64,000 nt of DNA from Stromatinia cepivora (lineage: Eukaryota > Ascomycota > Leotiomycetes > Helotiales > Sclerotiniaceae). How positions within the stretch are numbered: position 1 is the first letter of the stretch; each line of letters starts with the position of its first letter. Shown one piece after another: positions 39,687-51,889 of this stretch. A program made the position numbers and the translations under genes. The stretch is taken from contig RCTD01000026.1 in assembly GCA_014898415.1 (NCBI GenBank), forward strand, positions 806,001 through 870,000, read 5' to 3'. The notes under the pieces were generated by a model. That model was given only the letters and a program-made list of their open reading frames with translations. It ran no database searches and was not told where the DNA came from.

Positions 39687-41368
39687 GTTTTATTTGCTAC
39701 TGGTTTACTATAAGGTCTTCGATCTGGTTTTATATTCTTTGTTTTTTGTAAATCTGATTTATAATTTCTTAATTTAAGATCCAAATCTCCTTTTCGATAA
39801 GATTCATTTATGATTATTTTATTTGATCGAAATATATAGTCTAGTTTTGGAGAATATACTTTAATATATTTATTCGTAACTTTTAAATATTTTAGAAATA
39901 TATTGATTTTCGAAATGTTCTATAATTTGTTATATCTTTATCCTTTTAGAATAATCTTAGAATTGATATAAATATAATATTTGTTTCTTTAAACTTTATA
40001 TATCTTTATATTTAGTATTATATCTGTAAAAGCTTTTATAGAGAATCGATTTATTTTATTTATATTAGAATCAATCCTAGTATAATTCCTGATATAAGTA
40101 TTATATTTTATAGTTTTGTTTCAAAACTTTAATAATAATTTAATTTCTTTTAATATTACTTTTATATCTATTTTTGCAATCCTTATATTCTATTCTATAA
40201 ATCCATTTTGATATAAAAAAACAATTGTTATAATTTTAGATTATATATTTAATAATTATTCATAAATAGTTTATAGAAATTCTGATATATTATCAATTTT
40301 GATTATAATAATCTTTTCTTTAATAATCAATTTCATTTTCTTTTTCTAAGTTTTCAATATTTGAATTATATCATTTTTTTGTTTAAATAATATAATTCAA
40401 TTTACTTTTATACAATTATTGATAATCAATATAAAATAATAATTCCTTCGAATCGATTTTGAAAATAATCCTATAATATCGAAATGTATAAATTCGAATC
40501 TCTTTGATTTATATAAATTCAATTGTCTTAAAATATAATTAGTTATTTTAATGAATATATATATTTTACAGATTAATTCAATTGAGATCTTTATTGATTT
40601 GGCTATATTGAATATCTTATATAGATTTTTGATCTTATTTAGGCCTAGATAATTAAATCTTTGATATTATAATAGATATCTCTTTTTTTTCTTGAATATT
40701 AATTCATTATCAATATTTTTGGTACTATTAATTATCTCTAAAGAAAAGCCTTTTTCCTAATCATTTTGATATATACTCGAACAAAAAACTGTATCCTTGT
40801 ATCCTTTGGTTATATATATAATCATATATATTCCGTTTTGTATTCTAATATAAATGATTTTCTTATTATTTTTCTTGAAATATATATAATAAAAGTTGAA
40901 TTCCTTTTTCAATTTTATTTCGTAAATCCTTTTTCTTAACAATAAGTTTATTCCTAATCTTGATATATATAATATATTTGAGAATAGTATTTTAGAATCA
41001 TCTTTATATATTATATTCATTAAACTCTAATAATAATAATATATTATTCCTTTACCAATCTTTATTCTTTGTTTAACAATAAAATCTATTGATCTGAATA
41101 ATAAAGATTGATTAGATATATATAAAGAAACATTTATATCAATATATCATTTATTAAAGGAAGTTTTATTAATAATCTCCTTTATCAAATTATAATCTTC
41201 CTTTATTATATCTTCAATATCGAAATTTGATTCAGAAATATTGTTAACAAAATATACTTGATCTTTTTTGTTGAAATAAATCTTCTTCAAATTCAATAAT
41301 CCTTTTCTTTTTTAATAATAAAAATAACCATAAAAGAATTTATTGGTTTATATTAAATACAAACAATC

Positions 41369-41531
41369 TGTTAACAAATCATATTGAGTGGATGGAAAAG
41401 CCTTATTATTCTAAGGTTATCTGGCTAGAAGCTATTATACAGGTTGTATGATTCGGTAGAATCATGTACAGGCTAATCCCATTATAGTATAATCCCATGC
41501 TTAGATATATAGTATGATCCAAAATCCAATA
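41369..41531 (-). repeat. Left LTR of element G
   Basis: 163 bp; includes a TGATTC-GGTA-GAATCA hairpin at 41449-41464. Confidence 0.88.
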
Positions 41532-41972
41532 CTCCTTTAGGAGTGTAATGTATATAAAAGCAAAAAGAGCTAAATTATAAATACTACAATTGATTTAAAT
41601 CGAGTTAAATAATGTTAGCTTGAAAATAGAAAGCTAATAATATTGAATGATCATTCCTTTACTAGATCTTTTAAGATCTAAGATCTAATAAGATTCGAAT
41701 AGAATAATCGCTTTACAATAGTATAATAATCTTTAAAGGATAATCAGTATTCCTTTTTTTATAATAAAAATTAAAGGAAATTTATCTCTTCTGTTCCCAA
41801 TCCTTTAATCGTATTGGATTAGAACCTTCAGCCCTATATTGCAGTATAAACGCCTTTCTCTTAATAGAACAGTACATCCTATAAAGTTATATCTATAATT
41901 CTTCTCTTTATAACAAAAGTATAATTAATTACTAATCAGGATAACTGGTAGACTACTAGTTAGTAGCTTTTG

Positions 41973-42140
41973 CTCCAGGGAACCATTGTATTTGTCGACC
42001 TCTAGTATTATATTTGTCTAGGTATTAATGATCTCTATATATTAGCTGGTAAATTGCTACCAGTTCCAAAAAGCTATAGTATTTATCGACCTCTAGTACT
42101 ATACTTGACTAGATATCTAATGGTCTTTATATACTATATA
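41973..42140. repeat. Direct repeat inside element G, offset 91 bp
   Basis: The phrase TCGACCTCTAGTA..ATA at 41995 recurs at 42086; similarity extends about 70 bases in each copy. Confidence 0.7.
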
Positions 42141-42624
42141 ACAAAGCCTAATACTCCTCTTATTTGGATATACATCCTTTTACTATTAATATAATCGTCC
42201 GTTCCTTCCAATATATCGCTTTATATATCTTCCAATATACAATCTCCTTCTTTAATTCCATTTCCGGCTCCTTCTGTAATCATCTTCGGTTCTACCTTCA
42301 GCTTCTTTACCAAGGATACTCTTTTTCTCCCTTACAATCATCAATATAATTATCGTTGTAAATGTTGAATATAAAGATACAACAAAATAATATTAATCTA
42401 AAAATAAAAACAAAATAGTATTGAAATGATATATAATAAACAATACATCAAAAGATAGCAAAACTGGTAATTGTAACTACAAAAAAAAGAACAAGAAGAT
42501 ATCGAAGATATCAACAATAATATAAAGGGGTAATGGTCGGGGAAAAGATTGGATATTAATAGAGAATCCCTAAAAGGAATATAAAAAACATTCCTTCAGA
42601 ATAAAAACGTTATTCTTTAAAACA

Positions 42625-42895
42625 AAAAACAATAATATCTCCCCAATACAAATACAATAAATTCCAAAGATATTATAGATATCGAATTCATCATTCCAAA
42701 AGTTCCAACCCAAAAATCAACTTTTGCAAACCCTGAATTTATATCAAAAACAAAATTTAAGATTATCTTAAATTTTGTTGACAAGCCCATTTTAATAGGA
42801 TCAAAAAACAAAGTAAATTTACAATCATCTAAAACTAAATAAAAGGATACAATGGATCTGAAAAACGAACCCCCAAAATACCTAAAACGAAAACA
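42625..42895 (+). other. Captured Copia A/B/C segment inside element G
   Basis: About 245-270 bp closely match the integrase-RT linker of Copia B at roughly 18510-18775: shared blocks include TCATCATTCCAAAA, AAATTTAAGAT and GGATCTGAAAACGAACCCC-like sequence. Similarity ends abruptly near 42895. It is read on the + strand, opposite to the presumed sense of G. Confidence 0.7.
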
Positions 42896-43261
42896 AATAT
42901 AGATTTCATAGCTCCCCCAAAAACTATACCAGAAATATAATCTCCAATATTCCTATTAGATTTTCTATAAGGAATCTATCAACTATATAAAAATCGAAGG
43001 TATTCGAGGAACAGGAATATTCGAGTTTTATTCTAAAGAGGTTTCGAAAAGCTTATTTTGCTTTGTAAAGTACTTATTTTTTATCGTTACCATCGATATA
43101 AAACAAAAAGGCTTCCAAAAGAGAAAAAAGATATCAAAGGAATCGGTTGATTCTCGAATTGTTGAAAAAAAAAAAGGGTATAAAAAAGTAGCATCTTCTA
43201 CCTAAATAATTTCTAAAACGGGCTTTTCCGTACTAATTGTATTATTAAGATTCAATTTTGC

Positions 43262-43425
43262 CAATATATTTAGTATAACAAGCTTCCCCACTTATCCACT
43301 GAATAATCTATGATCCTATTCGATCTTACTCTGCAGACATATTTAATATAACAAGCTCCCTTATTTGCTTGTTATATAAACTATTCTTTGCTTTGCCAAT
43401 TATATTTAGTATAACAAACTTTCCC
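43262..43425. repeat. Three spaced copies of a TTTAGTATAACAAGCT motif in element G
   Basis: Copies near 43268, 43341 and 43404, each followed by a short C/T-rich run (TCCCC, CCCTT, TTCCC). Confidence 0.55.
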
Positions 43426-43542
43426 GTTCAACTATATCGATCTTGCTCATCTACTTTGCTAGATCTATCGAGGACTTGATCTTTCACTCTGAAAGACTAA
43501 CCCTAAATTATATAATGATATATAGAGCCCGGATTTATAACC

Positions 43543-43705
43543 TGTTAACAAATTATATTGAATAAATGGAAAAGCCTTATTATTCTAAGGTTATCTAACT
43601 AGAAGTTATTATATAGATTGTATGATTCAGTAGAATCATATACAGGCTAATCCCATTATAGTATAGTCCCATGCTTAGATATACGGTATAATCCAAAATC
43701 CAACA
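43543..43705 (-). repeat. Right LTR of element G
   Basis: 163 bp, ends AATCCAACA, then target duplication CAATC. Confidence 0.88.
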
Positions 43706-44868
43706 CAATCTTATATATAATAATTTTCCTTTTGATATAAATCACAAATATTATTTAGAATCTCGAAATCTAATTTTTGATGTTGAAAAGTGTATCTAAA
43801 TCCTTTTGCAATTTGTATTTACTTTGATCTATTTTTAAAATAAAGTTCCTTAATCTATAAATATTTAATCTTATTGTTAATATTAAAATTGATTTAGATA
43901 TCTAATATATCTATTATCTTTTGATAATCGATTGAAAAACTATATATTAAAATCAAAAACAAAATAATATCTTGATATACTAACCAACAGTTTTCGTTTA
44001 TAACCCTTAATTTCCTTTTATACTCTTTCAATTTATTTCAAACTTCAATAATGATTATATCAGAATAAATATTGAATTGAAATTTGAAATTCTGAATCAT
44101 CGTTATATATATATTAATTATAATTATATTAACTCTAGTATATTTTGATTTAAAATATCTCTAGAATATATATACTATTGAATATTTGTTAATAAAGGCT
44201 TTATCATTATTATTAAATATTATATACATATATAATAATATATTCGCTTTGTTCTTTAAGTATTCCGATTTCAATTCGATATTATAATATACATAATCAT
44301 TAATCTTATAAACAAATACTATATTGAATCCTATAATCTATATATATTCGTTTAATATTTGATTAATTGTATAAAACTATCCTTTCCCTTTCAATTGTAT
44401 CTTCGTTTATTTGAACCATTACTTATAATTGTTTTGATCAAATTTCGAAAAATTATTTGATTCTGATATTGTAAAGATTTATTATTGTTTGATAGATATC
44501 GAAAATAGTCTTCAGGTTTTTAAAACGATCTTAAAAAATATACTACAAATAGATTCAAAATAATAAAGAAATATAAAAAATAAAACAATAAGAAAATTCA
44601 TAAAATTATATTGTAATATATTTTCTTATAATTATACGAATTTGTTCTTCATTTCTGCTATAATTCTGTATCGGCATAGTATAGATTACTCTCCGTTTTG
44701 ATCTGTAATATTATGAGTTATAAACTGTATTATCATATTTCAACTCTATTTCAATAATATTATATAAAAATTCTGATTTCCATTCTGTTTCACCCTTATT
44801 AGCTATACTAATCCTTTCTCGATTTGCTTTATTTTCTAATTACTATTATACAATCGGATCTTATAATT

Positions 44869-45034
44869 TGTTAACTTTTGATACAGGAAATAATAATATT
44901 GTTGATTATATAAGTTGAATTAAGGATCTATTATTCTAATAGGAGTAGAATTGAGGTTATCCCCAAATATGGTCTGTGCACCACAGTGATCACGTGACCT
45001 CAATTCTAATCCTATGATGGCCTCATTTCCAACA
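44869..45034 (-). repeat. 5' LTR of Copia C
   Basis: 166 bp, outer end GGCCTCATTTCCAACA, then GTAGA target duplication and resumption of Gypsy E. Confidence 0.93.
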
Positions 45035-45039
45035 GTAGA

Positions 45040-48000
45040 TATAATAATTGTATATATATCTGATTACAATATTATACATTCTGAACTAATAATATTATTG
45101 AGATAATAAGAAGTAGGTTTTGCTTATACCAGGATAAATAATAGAAACGGAATTATAAGTTTTACGAATTAGATAAATTCGAAGATTATCGATATCGAAT
45201 ATTACCAAATAATTATTGTAAAATAAAAGATTATTTGAGAATAATATATATTTGTGATTTTGGATAGCTTGTATTCTAAATACTAATAAATTATCTATAA
45301 TTTTATTTGTTTTGATAATATAATTAATTAAATCGAATCAAGAAACGAATTTATTCAAATCGATATTAATGATCACTATTTCGTTTAAATAATATTTTTG
45401 TAAAGCTTTTTTTATGATTTTGATATCAATTTGATTATCTTTAATAAATTACTAAAAGCGATTCTTCTTTTTGATATAATTCTGAAGATTCAATTTATTG
45501 GTTCAATAAATTAAAATATTAATGAAAGAATTATTCTTTTTAGAGTGATATATAATAATGAAATTATAGTTGGCTAGTATTTCTATTCAGCGAGTTTATC
45601 GAATATTGAGAGTTTTAGTAATCATGAAATATTCGAGGGCCTTGTAGTTGGTATAAACCTTGATTTTATATGGTGAACCAACGAATTCCGTTCTCCAATA
45701 GTTGAAAGATCGAATGATTGACAGTATTTCCTTGCTCGTATTAGGATGAATAGTGGAAACGGAATCATGGGTTTTATGAATCAAGTAAATTCGAAGGTTG
45801 TCGATGTCGGATACTACCAGGCAGTTATCGTAGAGCAAAAGGTCATTTTGGAATGATATATATTTGTGATTTTGGGTAACTTATATTCTAAGTATTAATA
45901 AACTATCTATAGTTTTATTTGCTTTAATGATATAATTAATTAGATCGAATTGAAAAGCGATTTCACTTAAATCGATATTAGTGATTACTATTTCGTTTAA
46001 ATAATGTTTTTGTAAAGCTTTTCTTATGATTTCAGTATCAATTTGATTATCTTTAATAAGTTATTAAAAGTGATTCTTCTTTTTGGTATAATTTTAGAGA
46101 TTCAATTTGTTGATCCAACGGGTTAACGTATTAACGAAAGGGTTATCTTTTTTAGAGCAATATATAATAATAAAATTATAATTAATTAATACTTTTATTT
46201 AATGAATTTGTTAAACATTGAAAGTTTTAATAATCATAAAATATTCGAGGGTCTTATAGTTAATATAAACCTTGATTTTATATAATAAATCGACGAATTC
46301 TGCTTTTTAATAATTGAAAGATCGAATGATTGATAGTATTTCCTTATTATAAATTTTGTAATTCAATTTAGTAATAATTATAATCTTGAAGAAATAAATT
46401 ATGAATAATCAATCTTCATTATACTATTGTAATAATATATTAGTAATTACTTTATCGAATATATCTATTTCAAGTATATAAGGGAATCAATAATTATAAT
46501 ATTATAGAAGTAAAATGAAAATAAATTTTTTCTTTAAGATATTTAATACGTTTTGGTATATTTTATCGAATACAAATTTAATATTTGTTTTAATAAGTTT
46601 ATTAAAAGGTTTCATTATTATATTATAATCCTTAATAAATCATTAATAAAAATTACAAAAACTGAAAAATAATTGGATTTCTTTCAATATTATCGGAAAA
46701 ATCCAATTCTCAATTATTTCAATCTTTTCAAGATTTATTTTTTTTTCTTTAATAGAAATAATAAAGTCCAAATATTTGATATATATAATATTGAATTTAT
46801 ATTTCTTAAAATCTGTTTATAGATCAATGATTTTTAATTATTCGAGAATTAGTTTAATATGAATTTGGTGTTTTTCTTTGTTTTCGAAATAGATTAGAAT
46901 ATTGTTGAAATATATTATATAAAAAACATTTAAATAATCGAATAAAATATCATTTATATAATATTAATAAATTGTAGAATTATTTGTTAATCCGAATAGT
47001 ATAATTTTGTATTTGTATAATCTATATCGGATTCGAAAGATAGTATACTTTTTCGAAATAGGATCTATTCTTATATAATGGAAAGTTTAATGAATATCGA
47101 GTTTAATAAAAACCTTAATATTGGAAAACCGAAAAAGTATTTTATTAATCAAAAGAAGAAGATATTGATCTTTATATATTAAAGAATTCAATAATCTGAA
47201 GTTTATATAGAATTTCAAATTACTATTAGGCTTTTGATAAATAGAATGAATATAGTATAAAGGATTTGATTAAATTCAATAAAATCTTTGTTAAGATTAT
47301 CTATAATATATTTTTTGACGATTTCCAATTGTTCTAGGGAAATTTTGTAAAATAGGCTATAGTATAAAGCTTTTTCTTTTTTGTTTTTCAATATGATTTT
47401 ATAATTATAAAATCGATTAGAAGATAAAATATTTGATTTATATTTGAAAAAAGTTCAATAGTATTATCGATATTCAGATAATATTTCAGATTCTGAATCG
47501 ATTTCGGTTAATGCTTGATTGAATTTATTTCGAATTTTTGTATTCTTGAATTCGATTAGAATAATCAATACTTTTTCTTTTGTATATTATTTGTTTTATT
47601 AGAAATCTATTATATTATCGAATTCTTTTAAAGGAATAATAAAGAATTCAGTTTATTTGTTTCTCTTATATTTTAATTAGAATTTATTGAACTTGAATAT
47701 ATATAAATCAAGAACTTCGGGCGATATACAGAAAAAGTATTTATAAATCTATAATAATAATATAATTGGTTGGGAAGAAAATGGATTGAATTTAAAAGGA
47801 ATCGGAGCTTTTTCTTTTTCAATAAGAATCTATATTGTATTTATATTTAAAGATTTTTATTATATATTATTAATTGTAATTGATTTATTTAATTATAAAT
47901 CTCTTCGATTCTAATATTCTTCGAATTGATTATTTCATTAAACAATATTTTATTAGATTAATCGATCGATTTTCTATTGATAAAGAGATGATTAGATAAT

Positions 48001-49000
48001 AAAGAGATTATTCAAATAGAAAATAATACAGGATCTTTTTTTAGATTATTCGAGATATTGATTGAAGTAATCAAGTTTCGTTTGAGTTTCTGATAATTAA
48101 AGTTTATTTAGAATAATATTATAATTTTCTAATTCAATAATAAGGAAAGGAAGAAAAGATTATTTATAATTATCGATTATTAAATTAAAGAATATAAAAT
48201 AGATAATAATATAGTTTTATATATTATTATATCCTTTGATTTCAATTGAAACTTCAAGTAATATAATTCTTAATTTAAATATAGGAAATAAATAAATAAA
48301 AAGTATAATATTAATAAAAACAAATTCATTTATTTTAGAATCAATAAATATTCTTGATTGATAAATATAATTATTTTTTGAAAAATTGTAGAGAAAGATA
48401 AATACTTTTTCTTTTATAAGCTTTGTTAAATCAAGAAATCTTATATCCTATATAATATTTAGAATGGAAATAGAATCTAAATGTTTGGTTTTAAATGTTT
48501 TTCTTCTTTTAAACAAGTATTCTATATAACTTCAATTGTAGTTTTTGGATTGAAGTCTTTTTCAGTATTTCGATATTCTTCGAATTCTTTTATTTCTTTT
48601 GGTATTATTTCGATTTTATTGAGGTTATCGATATAAGGTATTGATATATATATTGTTTTAGGAAAGGGAGAAGATGATAAATGTTTGAAGTTCGAATAAT
48701 TATTGGATATGATGAAGTTTATATATCCGGAAGGAATATTTTGAGGTGAAAATGGTTTCGGGAATATAAAGGTTTCAAAATTGAAATTATTAGAATTCCG
48801 AAAGGATTGCAAAAGGTTTGTAATAATTGTTGATTTGTAAATAATTATAGAAATATTTCGTTTAATACAATATCGGTTTTGTTTTTGTAATGAAATTTCA
48901 TTTTGATTTATTTTAATAAATATATTTGCAAATTCTTTTATAGTTTTATAATTCTTAATAAATATTGTTATTATTCGTAAAAGGAAATCGGAAATCTTTT
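45040..49000 (-). pseudogene. Gypsy E gag-protease-RT-RNase H portion
   Basis: Minus strand, co-linear with Gypsy D 27490-30960. RNase H appears twice because of a tandem duplication; the better copy (45838-45596) reads STIHPNTSKEILSIIRSFNY then VYTNYKALEYFM, the Gypsy RNase H signature. RT lies at about 47300-46860, protease at about 48400-48000, and the gag-protease junction at 48812-48522, where a 96-residue open stretch matches D. The rest is broken by stops. The N-terminal part of gag is cut off at 49112. Confidence 0.78.
45130..46353. repeat. 612-bp tandem duplication inside Gypsy E
   Basis: Landmarks AAACGGAAT (45145 and 45757) and ATTCGAGGG (45631 and 46243) are each 612 bp apart; the unit occurs once in Gypsy D (about 27600-28210). 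Breakpoints lie near 45130, 45742 and 46353. About 250 bp around the internal junction are clearly less AT-rich than either flank and keep an 80-codon open RNase H frame. Confidence 0.82.
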
Positions 49001-49112
49001 GTTCGAAATCTTTGAATAAGATTTTATTATTGATAATCTTCGTTTGGGTAGCAAGTAATCTGAATTTCTTATACTATTCTAGAAAATTATTATATCGAAT
49101 TGTATTAGGTAT

Positions 49113-49404
49113 TGTGAAAGAGGTAGGTCGAGATACGTGCGTCCCGATAGCACGCTGCGAGGGGAAATGGGAATTGGAACTGAACAAATTATATTGTAAA
49201 GGCTTCAAGTAATAAAACTAATAGATTTAGATAATAGTTTGGGTTGTGCACAAATGGGGTATAAAAAGACTAATGGAAAAAGGATTGATTTTTTTCAAAA
49301 AAAGAAAAGCAGAGTCTTCTCTTATATCTAATTATAAAGAATTATATGATTATATAACTACGAATTAACTATATATTAAACCTTGATATCCCAATTTTCT
49401 TATA
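49113..49404 (-). repeat. Probable 3' LTR of element H
   Basis: About 292 bp starting TGTGAAAGAG and ending ...TTTTCTTATA (TTACA if one C-to-T change is allowed). The end is inferred from the adjacent purine tract; there is no partner LTR in the window to confirm it. The stretch 49125-49185 is unusually G+C-rich for this region. Confidence 0.5.
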
Positions 49405-49420
49405 TCCTTCTCCTCCCTGA
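49405..49420 (-). promoter_or_regulatory. Polypurine tract of element H
   Basis: TCCTTCTCCTCCCTG on the + strand, that is AGGGAGGAGAAGGA on the minus strand, directly before the presumed LTR start. Such tracts prime plus-strand DNA synthesis in LTR elements. Confidence 0.5.
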
Positions 49421-51211
49421 AATATATATTCTACCTAACCTTAGGATAACTATAAAAGGTAAAAATCAAAAAGATCAAAAAACAATTAAATTAAAGAAAA
49501 TCAATTAGAATATTAACAAATTAGAGCAATGAGCAATTTTTAAGATTGTCTTAAAAAAACAATATATTCTAGATTCTCATTGATCCAAATCTACTTCTGT
49601 CGCTTTTTTACCAAATTCAATAAAAGTTTCAAATTCCTGAAAAGTATCCTCATTATTCTTTTCATTTCCGGTTTTTCTTGGATGTTTAATTAAACGCTTT
49701 GCAATAGATTTCATATTTGTAATCGGACTTTTTGATAATTCCTGAATATAATTTGAATGGCAAATAGGGATTTTTGGTGTTATAAACTTCTATTTAATAT
49801 TAAAGAAATAATCCTTTCTTTTATTATTAAATCTCACAAAAAGTTTCTTTATTAAAAAGCGATTCATTTATTCTTTACTTAATTTATAATCTGTATCAAG
49901 GATTGAAACGGTACCTTGTATTCCAGAAGATCCAACTAGGGATGGACTGAATAATGTTATAAATTAATTCTAAATCGATTCTTGCCCCACAATTTCTTTT
50001 CCCTTTCTAATAAGCTTTTTTGATATAGATTAAGATTTCTTAGTAGGAGATTCTTTATCAATTAGATTCATAACCTCCCAATTGCCAGTATTTTCCCTGT
50101 TAAGGAATTCATCATTTTCGAAATCCTTACTGCGAAGAGTTTTTTACCTTTATAAAGATGTATTATAATTTGCAAATAATGATCGATTTTCCCATTACTT
50201 TTCCTTATCTTAGAATACTTCAAATTAGATGGTCAGATTCGTTATTACAAGATTATGTTATTATTTATACTAAAACTCGAATTTATTATTATTAACTTCA
50301 AGTAATCTATTTATTATTTCTTTTACAATATTAAAATCCCAAAATAAATATCCTAAAAAAACCATAGAAAGATAATCTCATAGAACAAAATTGATATTAA
50401 AAAAAAAGGATCGAGGGATATAAAGGCCTTCTCTATTAAGTTTGTTTAATTCAAAAGGAACAGTCTGATTTTGAAGAGATCTTTGAAGGTTTTTGTAGAA
50501 GCTATTATCCTCTATATTCTTTTCATCCGAAATTATAGTTAAGTAGAAAATCGATATCAAAATCGATTTACAGGATTTAGGAGAACCGGTATATCTCAAA
50601 ATAGCATTTGATCGAATTATAATTACTCGGGATTCAGGCTTAGTTAGAGTTCTCCAACGAAATTGATTCTTTCACTCAGCTTTTTGGAAAGCTTCCCTTT
50701 TTATTGCCCAATCAAAATTATATCATAATTAACAAATGAAAGAGTACTTTTTTAGAAATTTCCAAATTAAATTATCGTTATTATCTAACTTATAAGAAAT
50801 AAGGATTTGATACTCTTTATAAAAGCTTTTAATCGATTCTCTTGATTTAGAAAGGTTGATCATACAGTAACCGTGCACTTATATTACCCCAAAACCTTAA
50901 AAACGCATAAATTTCGCGAATTGAATTTCAACTCTTTTTATTATTTATTCATCAATGGTATCATAATGTATTCCCAGAATTTTGAATATTGAAAAAGAAT
51001 TAACTTTTAAATATCTTACTTTATATTTATGTGGCAAAATTATTGGCAAAGTTTTCAATGGCTTTAATCTTTATTGTATTGCAATTGATCTCAATCTCGA
51101 AGTACAAATTATTTGTTATATTTTACAGTAAGATGTATTACGTAATGAAGGAATGAATCTATTTTGTATTCTTCGAATTAGATCTTATATAGAAAGAGAA
51201 GAATGTATATT

Positions 51212-51520
51212 TATCACGGGATAGTATGATTACACAGCACTTTCAGGGATCGTTGAATAGGTGGTACATGTGATTGGTAGAGTAAAAGAATTGAATGACT
51301 TACCTTTGATTATATGAATCAAGAGTTATATATATAGAACAAATGAATGGTTATCTAATCGATATACATCTTAATTAGACTAGATCTTTGTTTATTAGTA
51401 TATCAGGATCATTTTATCAATTGGTGGATTGATAAAGGTTAGTAGATCCTTCATTCCGATTGGAAAGCATATACTTTGATTCTTTATAAGATACAAGGGA
51501 TTGCAGAGCTTTCTGTAACA
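51212..51520 (-). repeat. 3' LTR of Copia I
   Basis: 309 bp, begins TATCACGGGATAGTATG (TGTCAC where intact) and ends TTCTGTAACA. Confidence 0.93.
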
Positions 51521-51889
51521 CACCCTCCAGATCGGAAGGTGATCTGAAACAAATAAAAAGGTATAGAAAATGACAATTTACATAATTCGTAAATGAATAT
51601 ATAAGACAATTATAAGTAAACGTTAACCAAGGATTAATATAATATATAAACCTGAAATGATTTTGGTACCCTTAAAATAAAGAAGAATTTGAATATATAT
51701 AAATCGCAAATTTCTCTTGATCTTCAGCTTGCTACCTGCGATATTCTTCAAAATCGAGATTTTGAACAATAAAAAGAAAGTTTTCCGTCGGAAGAATACA
51801 AATGATTGATCAATCCTGCAATGTAACAATTGAGAATGCATATAATTGTTAGGTTACAATGTATTGATCGCAATAGCGAAGTAAAATAA

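Larger units (their letters stand above)
41369..43705 (-). mobile_element. Element G: small non-autonomous LTR retrotransposon in Copia C
   Basis: Identical-length LTRs (163 bp, 41369-41531 and 43543-43705), ends TGTTAACA...CCAACA, total 2337 bp. Target duplication CAATC is at 41364-41368 and 43706-43710. The 2.0-kb interior has no gag or pol set. Directly inside the right LTR the minus strand reads GGTTATAAATCC, which equals GGTTATGAGCCC with three transitions, the half-tRNA initiator-Met primer site used by Copia elements. That argues for minus orientation and Copia-type machinery acting in trans. The interior holds a 91-bp-spaced direct repeat, three copies of a TTTAGTATAACAAGCT motif and a Copia-derived segment. 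Confidence 0.82.
23490..44560 (-). pseudogene. Copia C gag-pol remnant, interrupted three times
   Basis: Minus strand. RNase H is at 23873-23514, with an undisturbed 119-residue stretch containing FNTESEYIAI. RT is at about 25000-24200. The integrase-RT linker lies at 32854-32336 and 39692-39900. Protease/pre-integrase sequence is at 41020-40757 (IIYKDDSKILFSNILYI). Gag is at about 44560-43711 and continues into 41368. Gypsy D interrupts the segment between linker and RT, F interrupts the linker, and G interrupts gag or the gag-protease junction. Stops are of the TAA/TAG type seen in A and B. Non-functional. Confidence 0.85.
23316..45034 (-). mobile_element. Copia C: third A/B-family copy, carrying three nested elements
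   Basis: LTRs of 166 bp at 23316-23481 and 44869-45034. Target duplication GTAGA is at 23311-23315 and 45035-45039, inside Gypsy E. Own segments are 23316-25289, 32336-32854, 39692-41368 and 43711-45034; joined they total 5494 bp, matching A (5482) and B (5481). Insertions D, F and G interrupt it, each with its own 5-bp duplication. Confidence 0.95.
21118..49112 (-). mobile_element. Gypsy E: outermost container element, truncated here by H
   Basis: A minus-strand Ty3/Gypsy element related to D throughout. Own sequence is 21118-23315 and 45040-49112; Copia C (with target duplication GTAGA) fills the gap. At 49112 similarity to D stops (D position about 30965) where element H begins, so the gag side and 5' LTR of E should lie beyond the window. 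Compared with D it has a shortened LTR, a 72-bp MITE-like insertion at 21944 and a 612-bp tandem duplication at about 45130. Confidence 0.88.

Noticed and set aside
41790..41880. Possible tRNA-like segment in element G
   Set aside because: I could not fold a D-arm, anticodon arm and T-arm of proper length on either strand.
49012..49212. Plus-strand 66-codon frame ending in the G+C-rich segment
   Set aside because: It crosses the Gypsy E/element H junction at 49112/49113, so it is an artefact of insertion.
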